The position numbers were made by a program, and so were the translations under genes. Positions 41,584 to 49,808 of a stretch of 64,000 bases of DNA are shown here, piece by piece. The notes beneath the pieces are model-generated. The model worked only from the letters and a program-made list of their open reading frames with translations, had not been told where the DNA came from and did no database searches. Within the stretch, counting starts at the first letter, position 1. The number at the start of each line of letters is the position of its first letter. Source of the DNA: Parvibaculaceae bacterium Mf 1.05b.01 (GTDB lineage: Bacteria; Pseudomonadota; Alphaproteobacteria; Parvibaculales; Parvibaculaceae); NCBI GenBank assembly GCA_000509225.1, contig BAOK01000001.1:2152913-2216912 (forward strand), written 5' to 3'.

Positions 41584-42759
41584 ATGACTTCGTTGATTTC
41601 CCCAGACAATATCTACGCTCTACTGACCGTCTTCCTGGGCCTTGCTGCCTTCGGCTTCTGGTCGGAACGTACAAAGATCGGCCAGACATTGTCGGGAGTC
41701 ATCCTGGTGATCCTGGCAGGCCTTGCACTTGCGAACTTCAGGATCATTCCCTTCTCCGCACCGTTCTACGATCTGGTCTGGGGCTATGCGGTATCGCTTG
41801 CGATCCCGCTCCTTCTCTTCCGGGCGGACTTCAAGAAAATCCTGCCTGCCACGGGACCGATGCTGATCAGCTTCGTGATTGCGGCCATTGGCACGGTCCT
41901 GGGTGTCTTTGTTGGCGCGTCACTCATAGACATGGGCAGCAGTGGTGCAGACATTGCCGGAACCATCGGCGCCAGCTGGATTGGTGGCTCGATGAATTTC
42001 GCGGCAACCTCACAAGCGCTCGGCATGAATGACGGGAGCCTGCTCAGCGCCATGGCCGCTGCAGACAGCGTTGGCGGTACACTCTTTCTGATGGTACTGG
42101 TTCTGTTGCCAGCGTCGCTTGCGGTCCGGCGTTTCTTTCCATCCAAAATCATGGAGGAGACAGCAAGCGTTGAAGGTGGCGCGGTCGATCATGGATCCAA
42201 AGAGCTCAACATGGTGCATATCGCGCTCTTCCTGTCGGGCGCTGCGCTCTGCTGTTTCCTGGGATATGGCACAGCAGCACTTATTGGCGGATGGGGTGCA
42301 GACCAGGGGATTGGCTGGCTCGCTGACTTCAGCCGCTACGGCGTTCTGTTCATCACCATCTATGCGCTTCTCGTTGCGAACCTGTTTTCTTCCAGAATCG
42401 AGCCCATGAGCGGCGATTTCCCGCTCGGCATGTTGTTCATGTATGTCTTTTTCGGCGTAATGGGCGCCGGCGCTGACGTGATGGCCATGATTGATCGTGC
42501 GCTCCCGATTTTCGGCTTTGTCGGGATTATGGCGAGCGTTCACCTGCTGGTCGTTCTTACAGCAACCAAACTCTTCAAGATCGATCTGGCTGAAGCGCTC
42601 ATCGCGTCGAACGCCGTGGCACTGGGCCCAGCTCCGGCAGCGGCACAGGCCGCCGCACAAGGCTGGAAGCCCCTTGTTACGCCAGGCGTCATGCTTGGGG
42701 TTCTGGGCTATGCCACCGCCAATTTTATCGGCGTTGCGATGGCGGGATGGCTCTCTTAA
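41584..42759 (+). CDS. DUF819-family membrane protein
   Basis: A 391-residue integral inner-membrane protein with around ten helices, of the DUF819 (YjcL) family. It begins LISPDNIYALLTVFLGLAAFGF and has the duplicated Gly-rich segments GASWIGGSMNFAATSQALGM and, late, ASNAVALGPAPAAAQAAAQGW, which recall the two-fold pore repeats of dicarboxylate/carboxylate transporters. The substrate is not established. It converges with the GH42 gene and shares the stop palindrome TTAA. It sits 35 bp after the acyl-CoA ligase, so cotranscription with that gene is likely. Confidence 0.88.
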   Translation: MTSLISPDNIYALLTVFLGLAAFGFWSERTKIGQTLSGVILVILAGLALANFRIIPFSAPFYDLVWGYAVSLAIPLLLFRADFKKILPATGPMLISFVIAAIGTVLGVFVGASLIDMGSSGADIAGTIGASWIGGSMNFAATSQALGMNDGSLLSAMAAADSVGGTLFLMVLVLLPASLAVRRFFPSKIMEETASVEGGAVDHGSKELNMVHIALFLSGAALCCFLGYGTAALIGGWGADQGIGWLADFSRYGVLFITIYALLVANLFSSRIEPMSGDFPLGMLFMYVFFGVMGAGADVMAMIDRALPIFGFVGIMASVHLLVVLTATKLFKIDLAEALIASNAVALGPAPAAAQAAAQGWKPLVTPGVMLGVLGYATANFIGVAMAGWLS

Positions 42760-44711
42760 GCCAACCGTTCAATCGCAACGTCTGCGCCTGCCAAGTCCAG
42801 CGATCCCAAAACAAGCTCACCTGATACGCAATCGGCGATTGAAACTCTTTGCGGATTATAATTGACGAAGACCCGGAAGTTTCCCCTTGTGCGTGTCCGC
42901 ACACCAAAGGGCAGATCAAGGATCGATAACCCCGCTGCGGCGACACGCACATCCAGGAAATCTCTCAGCAGAGCCTCATCCGGCCAACCTGCAATATAGT
43001 AGGCGTTCTTCTTGCGCGTAATCGCAGGGTGCCCGTCTGTGGTATGAGCCACTGCCTCAGCGTCGCCTTCCACATATTCGCGCCAGCGATCAAATGTGTA
43101 GATCTTGGATCTGTAATCGACCTCTACAGCTGCAAACTCCCGGAAGCTCTCCGCACGGGTCACCTTTATTCCCAAAAGCTCACTCAAAGGTCCCGGAGCC
43201 AGGTTGGCAGGAATTTCGTGGGAGACTGTCCGACTGCCGGTACGCGGCAGAACAATCAGATCGCCGTCAAAATTGGTTAGGCGCATTGCCATCTCGTCAC
43301 GCACGTGGATCTGGCTCGGAAGCACCACCAGTTTGTACCCGTCGAGGGGTGCGTCAGGCGAAACAAAATCAACGTTCAACCCCTTTTCACGCAACGCGCG
43401 GTAGATCGCGAGCGTCTGAACAATGTAGCTGAAATTTTGTCCCTGGGGTTGGTTCAGCAATGCCCAGTGACTGTCGTAGGAATAGACAATCGCAACATCC
43501 GCCTGGGTGGCGGCCTCAATATCACCTAGGGTCTTCAGCTCTGTCCCCAACTGGGTGACTTCGTGCAACGCCCGGTCCGGCACACCGTCAGGACGATTGA
43601 GCCCGGCGTGGAACTGCTCCTGCGCAAAGGGTGCCTGGCGCCAGCGAAAATAGGACACAAGCTCAGCGCCATGCGCAAAGGCTTCCCATCCCCAGAGTCG
43701 TTGCATGCCCGGCAGTGGGTCCGGGTTGTAGGGCGCCCAGTTCACCGGGCCTGGCTGTTGTTCCATGATCCAGAAGCGCCCGCGGCCGCAGGCGCGGTAG
43801 AGATCATGATGGTAGGCCTGAATGTCCGGGTCACCGGTTCGGACAAAATGCTCTTTGTTCTCACGGACGAACGGCATCACATCAAGCGACCCAATCGGAT
43901 AGCTGTCCCAGCTCGCCACATCCAGCTCTTCACTGACCGAGAAATGATCATACTCGGTCACAAAGGTCATGAAATTGTGGACCAGATCACGGCCGGGAGA
44001 AAGCTCGCGCAGAATGTCTGTTTGGACTTTGTTGAAAGCCTTTACCTCATCTGAGGCGAAGCGGCGATAATCCCACCGATGGGCCGGGTTGGTCTCTGTG
44101 ACGGCCTGGTTGGGCAGTTCAATCTCTTCAAAGCTGAGATATTCCATGCTCCAGAAGACATTGCCCCAGGCTTCATTGAGGGCGCCGATGGTTTCATAGC
44201 GCGCCTCAAGCCAGGTTTGGAAATTGGATTTCGCCGCTGGTGTGTAGGAGTGGGTTGTGTTGTGGCAGCCATATTCATTGTCGGTCTGCCACGCGACGAC
44301 GGCTGGATGATCACCAAACCGCTCCGCCATAGCTCGGGTGATCCGGGCGCATTCTCGGCGGTAGCCCATGTGAGAAAAACAATAGTGTCGGCGGGAGCCG
44401 AACCCGCGGGTTCGTCCCTCGCGGCTGATCGGCAGCATGTCGGGCATTTTATCAATCAGCCACTTTGGCGGCGTTGCCGTCGGCGTCCCCAAAATGAGTT
44501 TCAAGCCCGCGTCACCCAAAGTATTGATCGCGCTGGCGAGCCACTCAAAATCATAGGTTCCGGGTTCCGGTTCGAAGCGGGACCAGGCAAACTCCCCAAC
44601 GCGCACATGGGTGATCCCGGCCTTTACCATATCGGCTGCATCCTGCTCCCACATGACCTCCGGCCAATGCTCAGGATAATAACAAACACCCAGCTCTGGT
44701 TGCCGCGCCAT
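42756..44711 (-). CDS. GH42 beta-galactosidase
   Basis: A 651-residue glycoside hydrolase family 42 enzyme that removes terminal beta-galactose, cytosolic. The start, LGVCYYPEHWPEVMWEQDAADMVKAGI, is the GH42 signature. The acid/base Glu is in WQTDNEYGCHNTTHSYT and the nucleophile Glu in FWIMEQQPGPVNWAPYN. The C-terminal third holds the trimerisation and beta domains. No signal peptide. GGGGAGG precedes the ATG. It is divergent from the GH4 gene; the 103-bp interval has AGCTG-G-CAGCT (44740-44750). Its product galactose can enter galK-galT nearby. Confidence 0.94.
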   Translation of the reverse strand: MARQPELGVCYYPEHWPEVMWEQDAADMVKAGITHVRVGEFAWSRFEPEPGTYDFEWLASAINTLGDAGLKLILGTPTATPPKWLIDKMPDMLPISREGRTRGFGSRRHYCFSHMGYRRECARITRAMAERFGDHPAVVAWQTDNEYGCHNTTHSYTPAAKSNFQTWLEARYETIGALNEAWGNVFWSMEYLSFEEIELPNQAVTETNPAHRWDYRRFASDEVKAFNKVQTDILRELSPGRDLVHNFMTFVTEYDHFSVSEELDVASWDSYPIGSLDVMPFVRENKEHFVRTGDPDIQAYHHDLYRACGRGRFWIMEQQPGPVNWAPYNPDPLPGMQRLWGWEAFAHGAELVSYFRWRQAPFAQEQFHAGLNRPDGVPDRALHEVTQLGTELKTLGDIEAATQADVAIVYSYDSHWALLNQPQGQNFSYIVQTLAIYRALREKGLNVDFVSPDAPLDGYKLVVLPSQIHVRDEMAMRLTNFDGDLIVLPRTGSRTVSHEIPANLAPGPLSELLGIKVTRAESFREFAAVEVDYRSKIYTFDRWREYVEGDAEAVAHTTDGHPAITRKKNAYYIAGWPDEALLRDFLDVRVAAAGLSILDLPFGVRTRTRGNFRVFVNYNPQRVSIADCVSGELVLGSLDLAGADVAIERLA

Positions 44712-44814
44712 ACCACTCGCCTCCCCATGCGTTTTTTTGAGCTGGCAGCTTTTACCAAATTGACCCGCGCTGCAAGTTGCCCGAAGCTCTGCCCGGTTCT
44801 ATTCGGAGTTCAAA

Positions 44815-46128
44815 ATGACCAAAGTTTGTTTGATCGGCGCTGGCAGCACCGTCTTCATGAAAAACATTGTGGGTGACGTTCTGCTGAACGACATGTTCGC
44901 GGACTGCACGATCGCACTTCATGATATTGATCCTGAGCGGCTGGCAACCTCCAACATGGTTGCGCAGAAGATTGCATCGTCTCTCAATGTCAGCCCGACC
45001 ATCCTCGCCACGGAAGATCGCATTGAGGCGCTGCGAGATGCGGAATTCGTGATCCTGATGATCCAGGTAGGTGGTTTTGAGCCTTGCACCGTCACCGATT
45101 TTGAAATCCCGAAGAAGTATGGCCTCCGCCAGACCATTGCCGACACGCTTGGCGTTGGCGGCATCATGCGCGGCCTGCGGACTGTGCCCGTCCTGCTCGA
45201 TATTGCCGAGGATATGCGTCAGCACTGCCCTAACGCACTCATGCTGCAATATGTGAACCCGATGGCGATCAATTGCTGGGCGCTCGCCCAGCTCGCGCCG
45301 GACATCCGTCAGGTGGGTCTATGTCACTCCGTGCAAGGGACGGCGTATGAGCTTGCGCAGGACCTCGGCGAAGATTTTAAATCGATCCAGTATCAGTGCG
45401 CCGGGATCAACCACATGTCTTTCTATCTCACATTTGAGAAACGGCACGAAGACGGACGGATTGAGGATCTCTATCCCCGGCTAAAAGATCTTGCCGCGAC
45501 CGGAGGCGAGCCGGCAGCCAACAAAGTGCGTTATGAGATGTTGAAACGCACCGGCTATTTCGTTACGGAATCCAGCGAACATTTTGCCGAATATGTGCCC
45601 TGGTTTATCAAGCGCGACCGGCCTGACCTGATCGACCAATTCAATGTGCCGTTAGATGAGTATATCCGCCGATGTGAAGAACAAATCGCCGGTTGGCGCA
45701 CGCAGGAGAAAGAGCTCGCTGACGCCAACAAGCTCACCATCAGCTATTCTGGTGAATATGCGGCGCGCATCATGCGGGCTGTCAAAACAGGCCGGCCCAC
45801 CGTAATCAATGGCAATGTGCCTAATCATGGCTTGATCGACAATTTACCGGGAAACGCGTCGGTGGAGGTTCCCTGCCTCATTGACCATAGAGGGGTTACG
45901 CCCACGCGGGTCGGGACACTTCCCCCCCATCTTGCGGCGATGATGCAGAGCAATGTGAACGTGCAGTCTTTAGCGGTTGAGGCTTTGGCAACTGGCAAGC
46001 GAGAACATGTCTATCACGCAGCCATGATGGACCCGCATACCGCTGCGGAACTCTCATTGGATCAGATTTGGGCGCTCACCGACGATCTGATTGAAGCCCA
46101 TGGCGATTGGCTGCCCGCGTTCCATTGA
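44815..46128 (+). CDS. melA: GH4 alpha-galactosidase (MelA-like)
   Basis: A 437-residue glycosidase of family 4, which uses NAD+ and Mn2+ to cleave alpha-galactosides through a redox-elimination mechanism. The dinucleotide motif is LIGAGSTVFMKNIVGDVL. Metal and substrate residues lie in CHSVQGTAYELAQDL (Cys) and AGINHMSFYLTF (His). MLQYVNPMAINCWALAQL and GNVPNHGLIDNLPGNASVEV are also conserved in MelA-type members. Specificity for alpha-galactosides fits the adjacent galK/galT; related GH4 proteins use glucosides or glucuronides. CGGAG precedes the ATG. It converges with galK with a 7-bp gap. Confidence 0.92.
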   Translation: MTKVCLIGAGSTVFMKNIVGDVLLNDMFADCTIALHDIDPERLATSNMVAQKIASSLNVSPTILATEDRIEALRDAEFVILMIQVGGFEPCTVTDFEIPKKYGLRQTIADTLGVGGIMRGLRTVPVLLDIAEDMRQHCPNALMLQYVNPMAINCWALAQLAPDIRQVGLCHSVQGTAYELAQDLGEDFKSIQYQCAGINHMSFYLTFEKRHEDGRIEDLYPRLKDLAATGGEPAANKVRYEMLKRTGYFVTESSEHFAEYVPWFIKRDRPDLIDQFNVPLDEYIRRCEEQIAGWRTQEKELADANKLTISYSGEYAARIMRAVKTGRPTVINGNVPNHGLIDNLPGNASVEVPCLIDHRGVTPTRVGTLPPHLAAMMQSNVNVQSLAVEALATGKREHVYHAAMMDPHTAAELSLDQIWALTDDLIEAHGDWLPAFH

Positions 46129-46135
46129 GGACAGG

Positions 46136-47188
46136 TCAGAGCTCAACCGCCCAAGCGGCAGGACACTCTGTTGAGACGGCATGCCACCACGGCTCTAGCT
46201 CACTTTCTGCGACCAGGGCAACAATGCACCCGCCAAAGCCCGCGCCGGTCAATCGCGCACCAAGTGCGCCCGCCTCCCGTGCCGCGGCGACCAGCCGGTC
46301 GAGGCTGCCTGTGGAAACTTCAAAGTCGGCGCGGAGAGACTCATGGCTCTCGTTCATAAGGTCGCCCAACAGGGACATATCAGCCTTTCGCAGCGCCTCT
46401 GTCGCCCTCAATGTTCGGGCCTGCTCAGACAGGACATGGCGCACCCGCCGCGCCACAAGCGGGTCGCTCAGTTTCTTGGCAATCTCGACTGATTGTGACT
46501 TCAGCGGGTGCGGTCTTAGCTCTTCTGAAGCCGCATCCAGTGCGGCACGGCGTTCATTGTAGGCACCGTCGGTGAGCTGCCTCGCCTCACCGCAATGAAT
46601 GACCGCAATTGACCAGCCTGCGGGTAGCGCGACCTGGTCCCATTCCAGCGTTTCACAATTGAGCGCCAGCGCATGACCCTGGTCGCCTACGGACACGGCC
46701 ATCTGGTCCATGATCCCACATTTGACACCGCAGAACTCATTCTCAGCTTTCTGTGCCAGGAGGGCGATGTCTGTGTCTGAGCGATCCTGGCCGGTAAGCG
46801 CGAACAGCGCCTTCAACGTCGCTACTTCAAGCGCCGCTGACGAAGAAACGCCTGCGCCAGCGGGCAAGTCAGACTCGACCATCAAGTTCATCGGTGGGAT
46901 GGTTGTGCCTGCTTTTTCGGCCATCACAAGGGGACCTGCCACATAGTCTGCCCAATGGTCTTTCTTCCCGTCCTGCAGATTGATGTCAATCTTGGCTTCT
47001 TCGGCAGTGCTGAAAGCATGAATGCCGGACGCTGCTGGCCCCGCGGTCACCGTTATGCCCTTTGTGAGGGGCATAGGCAGCACATTGCCGCCAATCAGGT
47101 CCGTATATTCACCGATAAGATTGACCCGTCCGGGCGCAAAGCAGGTTACGGCTGCTTCCTGCCCGAATACATCTTCGTGACTCGTCAT
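46136..47188 (-). CDS. galK: Galactokinase
   Basis: A 350-residue GHMP-family kinase phosphorylating galactose to galactose-1-phosphate (Leloir pathway). The galactokinase signature PGRVNLIGEYTDLIGGNVLPM is at about residues 20-40, the ATP loop DLPAGAGVSSSAALEVATL in the middle and the third motif RLTGAGFGGCIVALV near the C-terminus; the catalytic Asp lies in KCGIMDQMAVSVG. The start overlaps the galT stop by ATGA. It is the last gene of the SDR-galT-galK operon and convergent with the GH4 gene. Confidence 0.95.
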   Translation of the reverse strand: MTSHEDVFGQEAAVTCFAPGRVNLIGEYTDLIGGNVLPMPLTKGITVTAGPAASGIHAFSTAEEAKIDINLQDGKKDHWADYVAGPLVMAEKAGTTIPPMNLMVESDLPAGAGVSSSAALEVATLKALFALTGQDRSDTDIALLAQKAENEFCGVKCGIMDQMAVSVGDQGHALALNCETLEWDQVALPAGWSIAVIHCGEARQLTDGAYNERRAALDAASEELRPHPLKSQSVEIAKKLSDPLVARRVRHVLSEQARTLRATEALRKADMSLLGDLMNESHESLRADFEVSTGSLDRLVAAAREAGALGARLTGAGFGGCIVALVAESELEPWWHAVSTECPAAWAVEL

Positions 47189-48240
47189 CCACCCACTTCC
47201 ACATTGCGCAGCGCTTCAGCGGCAGCTGCAGGTGGCACATCCACCAGAAAGACCCCACTTACCTGTTCCACGCTCGCGAGAAATTTCAGCTTGTCCTCCG
47301 CCCGCCGGATGGGCCAGACCTGCAAGGTAAAGTGGTAGCTGTCTTCGTACCCGACAGGTGCGACTTGCGCAGACAGGACATAAGGCATCGGTTTTCCAAA
47401 AAGACCATCTAAACGCCGGAGCGCTTGTTGCAACTGGTAGGCCATGTCCCTGCGTTCATCAGTGCTCAGATCCCATGGGCCTGGCGTACGACGCTGCGGC
47501 GCGACCCAGCATTCATAAGGGTATCGCGCAATATCGGGCACAAAGGTCATGGCATGGCCGGATTTGTCCAGGATCAGCCGGGACGGGGTTCGGTCCAAAA
47601 TATTTTTGATGATGGGCGCTGCCTTCTGCGCTTCTGCGCTCTTCATCAGCAGATCCGGCACAAAACCAAAGCCATAAATCTGGCCGTGAGGATGGTGAAG
47701 CGTGACACCAATCTCTTCGCCGCGGCTTTCATACGGCAGCACGCACTTCAGCCCGTGTTCGTCCATCATCTGTCTGGCTTGTCGTGCCCACAGCTCAAAT
47801 AGGAGCTCAATACGTTCAACGGACTGACCACCGAGCGATCCGCCATGATCAGCAGAAAAAACCACAACCTCACAGCGCCCAATCGCGGGCTCATCGCCCC
47901 CAACCAGCTCTGCGTCACCAGCGTCCAGACGGAAGGCGGGGAACCGGTTTTCAAAAACCGCCATCTCGAAATCGTCTGACGGTATTTCGGTGAGACCGTC
48001 CTGTTTAGCTGGGCAGAGGGGACAAGAGGCCGCGTCCGGGAAGAAGGTACGTCCTTGCCTCGCCCCTGCATAGCTCACCCATTCGTGGCGCAACGGATGC
48101 CACCGCTTATAGGGGAGAGCCGATGCCTCAAGCGGCGGAAGGTCTGCCACCACTGGTCGCTCATGTTCCTTCCATCCGTAAAAGGTCAGGTCCCGCCCGT
48201 CTGATTTCTGTACCGTGCGCGTGTGGAGCTTTCGCGTCAT
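47185..48240 (-). CDS. galT: Galactose-1-phosphate uridylyltransferase
   Basis: A 351-residue enzyme exchanging UDP between UDP-glucose and galactose-1-phosphate. The zinc-binding SCPLCPAKQ is at about residues 72-80, the catalytic triad HHPHGQIYGFGFVP (His-Pro-His) near 176-190. The ATG overlaps the SDR stop by ATGA and the stop overlaps galK. No galE occurs in the window, so UDP-galactose epimerisation must be encoded elsewhere. Confidence 0.95.
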   Translation of the reverse strand: MTRKLHTRTVQKSDGRDLTFYGWKEHERPVVADLPPLEASALPYKRWHPLRHEWVSYAGARQGRTFFPDAASCPLCPAKQDGLTEIPSDDFEMAVFENRFPAFRLDAGDAELVGGDEPAIGRCEVVVFSADHGGSLGGQSVERIELLFELWARQARQMMDEHGLKCVLPYESRGEEIGVTLHHPHGQIYGFGFVPDLLMKSAEAQKAAPIIKNILDRTPSRLILDKSGHAMTFVPDIARYPYECWVAPQRRTPGPWDLSTDERRDMAYQLQQALRRLDGLFGKPMPYVLSAQVAPVGYEDSYHFTLQVWPIRRAEDKLKFLASVEQVSGVFLVDVPPAAAAEALRNVEVGG

Positions 48241-48998
48241 GCACCGCCACCGTCAACATTGAGTTTTTGCCCGTTGCAGTAGGGGTTGGCATTGCTGACG
48301 AAGAAAAGCACCGCAGCTGCCACATCCTCAGGCACGGAGACGCGTCCGAAAGGAGACGTGGCATCCAGGTCGTGAATGTCGGCGCCTGAGCGGGCTTTCA
48401 CCAGGCGGGTTCCCATCTCGGTCACCGTCAGGCTCGGTGAGACTATGTTTGTGCGGATGCCGTTCTTCCGCTCTTCCTTGGCCAGTGTCAGCGCGAGCGC
48501 TTCCATCGCCGCTTTTCCCATATTATAGGGAGCCCCATTGGGACCGTTGGACAGGGTGGCAACACTTGAAATCATGATAATGTCGCCTCGCTCTTCTTCC
48601 CGCATAGCCGGAAGGACGAGTTGCGACAATCGGTGGGGCGCCAAGGCGTGCACGCGCACAACACGCTCCAACTCTGCTGGATCTGTGTCCGCCACCGTCT
48701 GACCGCGACTGGCGATGCCTGCATTGTTGATAAGAATGCTGATCGACCCAAAGTCTTTTAGAACAGCGGCAACAAGCGCAGCAGCCTGATCGCTGTCATC
48801 GACTGAGGCAGCATAAACCTCAGCACGGCGACCAAGCTTTCTTACCTCAGCGGCGACCTCCTCAGCGGCTTTGTCATCTCGTCTAAAGTTGATGGCGATA
48901 TCAGCGCCGGCCTTTGCCAAAGACAACGAGATGGCGCGGCCAATGCCCCGTGACCCCCCAGTGACAAGAGCCACTCTTCCGTTCAACGACATTTCCAT
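48237..48998 (-). CDS. SDR family oxidoreductase in the gal operon
   Basis: A 253-residue classical SDR. Features: VTGGSRGIGRAISLSLAKAG (cofactor), NNAGIASRG, ISSVATLSNGPNGAPYNMGKAAMEAL (Ser-Tyr-Lys) and the C-terminal GQKLNVDGGGA. It is the promoter-proximal gene of SDR-galT-galK (ATGA overlap with galT), so a role in galactose or another sugar's oxidation is plausible, for example a sugar 1-dehydrogenase. The sequence itself does not identify the substrate. GGGAGAGAG precedes ATG 48998. It lies 30 bp after the hpnM stop on the same strand. Confidence 0.9.
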   Translation of the reverse strand: MEMSLNGRVALVTGGSRGIGRAISLSLAKAGADIAINFRRDDKAAEEVAAEVRKLGRRAEVYAASVDDSDQAAALVAAVLKDFGSISILINNAGIASRGQTVADTDPAELERVVRVHALAPHRLSQLVLPAMREEERGDIIMISSVATLSNGPNGAPYNMGKAAMEALALTLAKEERKNGIRTNIVSPSLTVTEMGTRLVKARSGADIHDLDATSPFGRVSVPEDVAAAVLFFVSNANPYCNGQKLNVDGGGA

Positions 48999-49028
48999 TC
49001 ACTCTCTCCCTGTTCTCATTGTTGACGA

Positions 49029-49667
49029 CTATGTGCCCGCCCGGTCCAACTGCTCAAGCTTTTTGCCAATCGCTGCAATGATACCTGCATGCCCTTGGCT
49101 TCTGATGATGCCAAGAAACTCAGCTCGGCGTCTGGCTACTTCGCTCACTTTTGCGTCCGCAACAATATCCACGATCGCCCAGCCACGATCGATCTGGGAC
49201 AAGCGATAGTCCACCCGAATGTTTTCGCCATTCTGCGTTGAAACTGTTTGCACGATTTTCGTGCCACGGGGACCGTCGATGGTTGCCTGTATTTCTGTGG
49301 GTGCGTCCGTTTCGAGTTCCAGCCGACTGGTGATGGTTGCCGCCAGAAACTCTGTCATGATGCTGGAAAAATTTTCTTTTTCGTCTTCTGACCATCCTCG
49401 CCAGACCACGCGTCCTACGATTGCGGCCGACATGGCACGCATGTCGAATGCATCGCCCACAACAGGCACGAGATGGGCAAGTTGTGTGCGATAGAGCTGA
49501 TCGGTTTCCAAGACCCGCGCATTTTCAACTTTTTCGATGAACTGAAGAATCACCGCCTGCGGAGCTATCTGCGCGCGCTCGGAAATGGTCGGTGTTTCCT
49601 CTGCGAATAAGGGCGCGAACGCGCCTGCGATGCCCAGAAACAGGGCCCCGATGGCAATAACTCTCAC
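49029..49667 (-). CDS. hpnM: MlaC-type periplasmic lipid carrier (HpnM-like)
   Basis: A 212-residue exported protein of the MlaC/Ttg2D family, which carries lipids across the periplasm. A signal peptide is seen (VIAIGALFLGIAGAFAPLFA, cleavage near AEET). The MlaC pattern follows: FDMRAMSAAIVGRVVWRGWSEDEKENF and IDRGWAIVDIVADAKVSEVARRRAEF. GTG 49667 behind GGGAGG is preferred to the GTG at 49679. The divergent neighbour is an HpnN-type RND transporter, the same partner as in hopanoid clusters, hence hpnM. No hopanoid synthesis genes are in the window. Confidence 0.83.
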   Translation of the reverse strand: MRVIAIGALFLGIAGAFAPLFAEETPTISERAQIAPQAVILQFIEKVENARVLETDQLYRTQLAHLVPVVGDAFDMRAMSAAIVGRVVWRGWSEDEKENFSSIMTEFLAATITSRLELETDAPTEIQATIDGPRGTKIVQTVSTQNGENIRVDYRLSQIDRGWAIVDIVADAKVSEVARRRAEFLGIIRSQGHAGIIAAIGKKLEQLDRAGT

Positions 49668-49808
49668 AACACCTCCCACAGCAAACCGTCGCGGACGGGA
49701 ACGGATTTGGTCCCGCCAATTAGTTGAGCCATTATACAGGTCAGGGAAGGCCCCCGTCCCGGCTCTTTACACGCGGCGACCAACCGCCCACACGGTCAAG
49801 GTTTTACG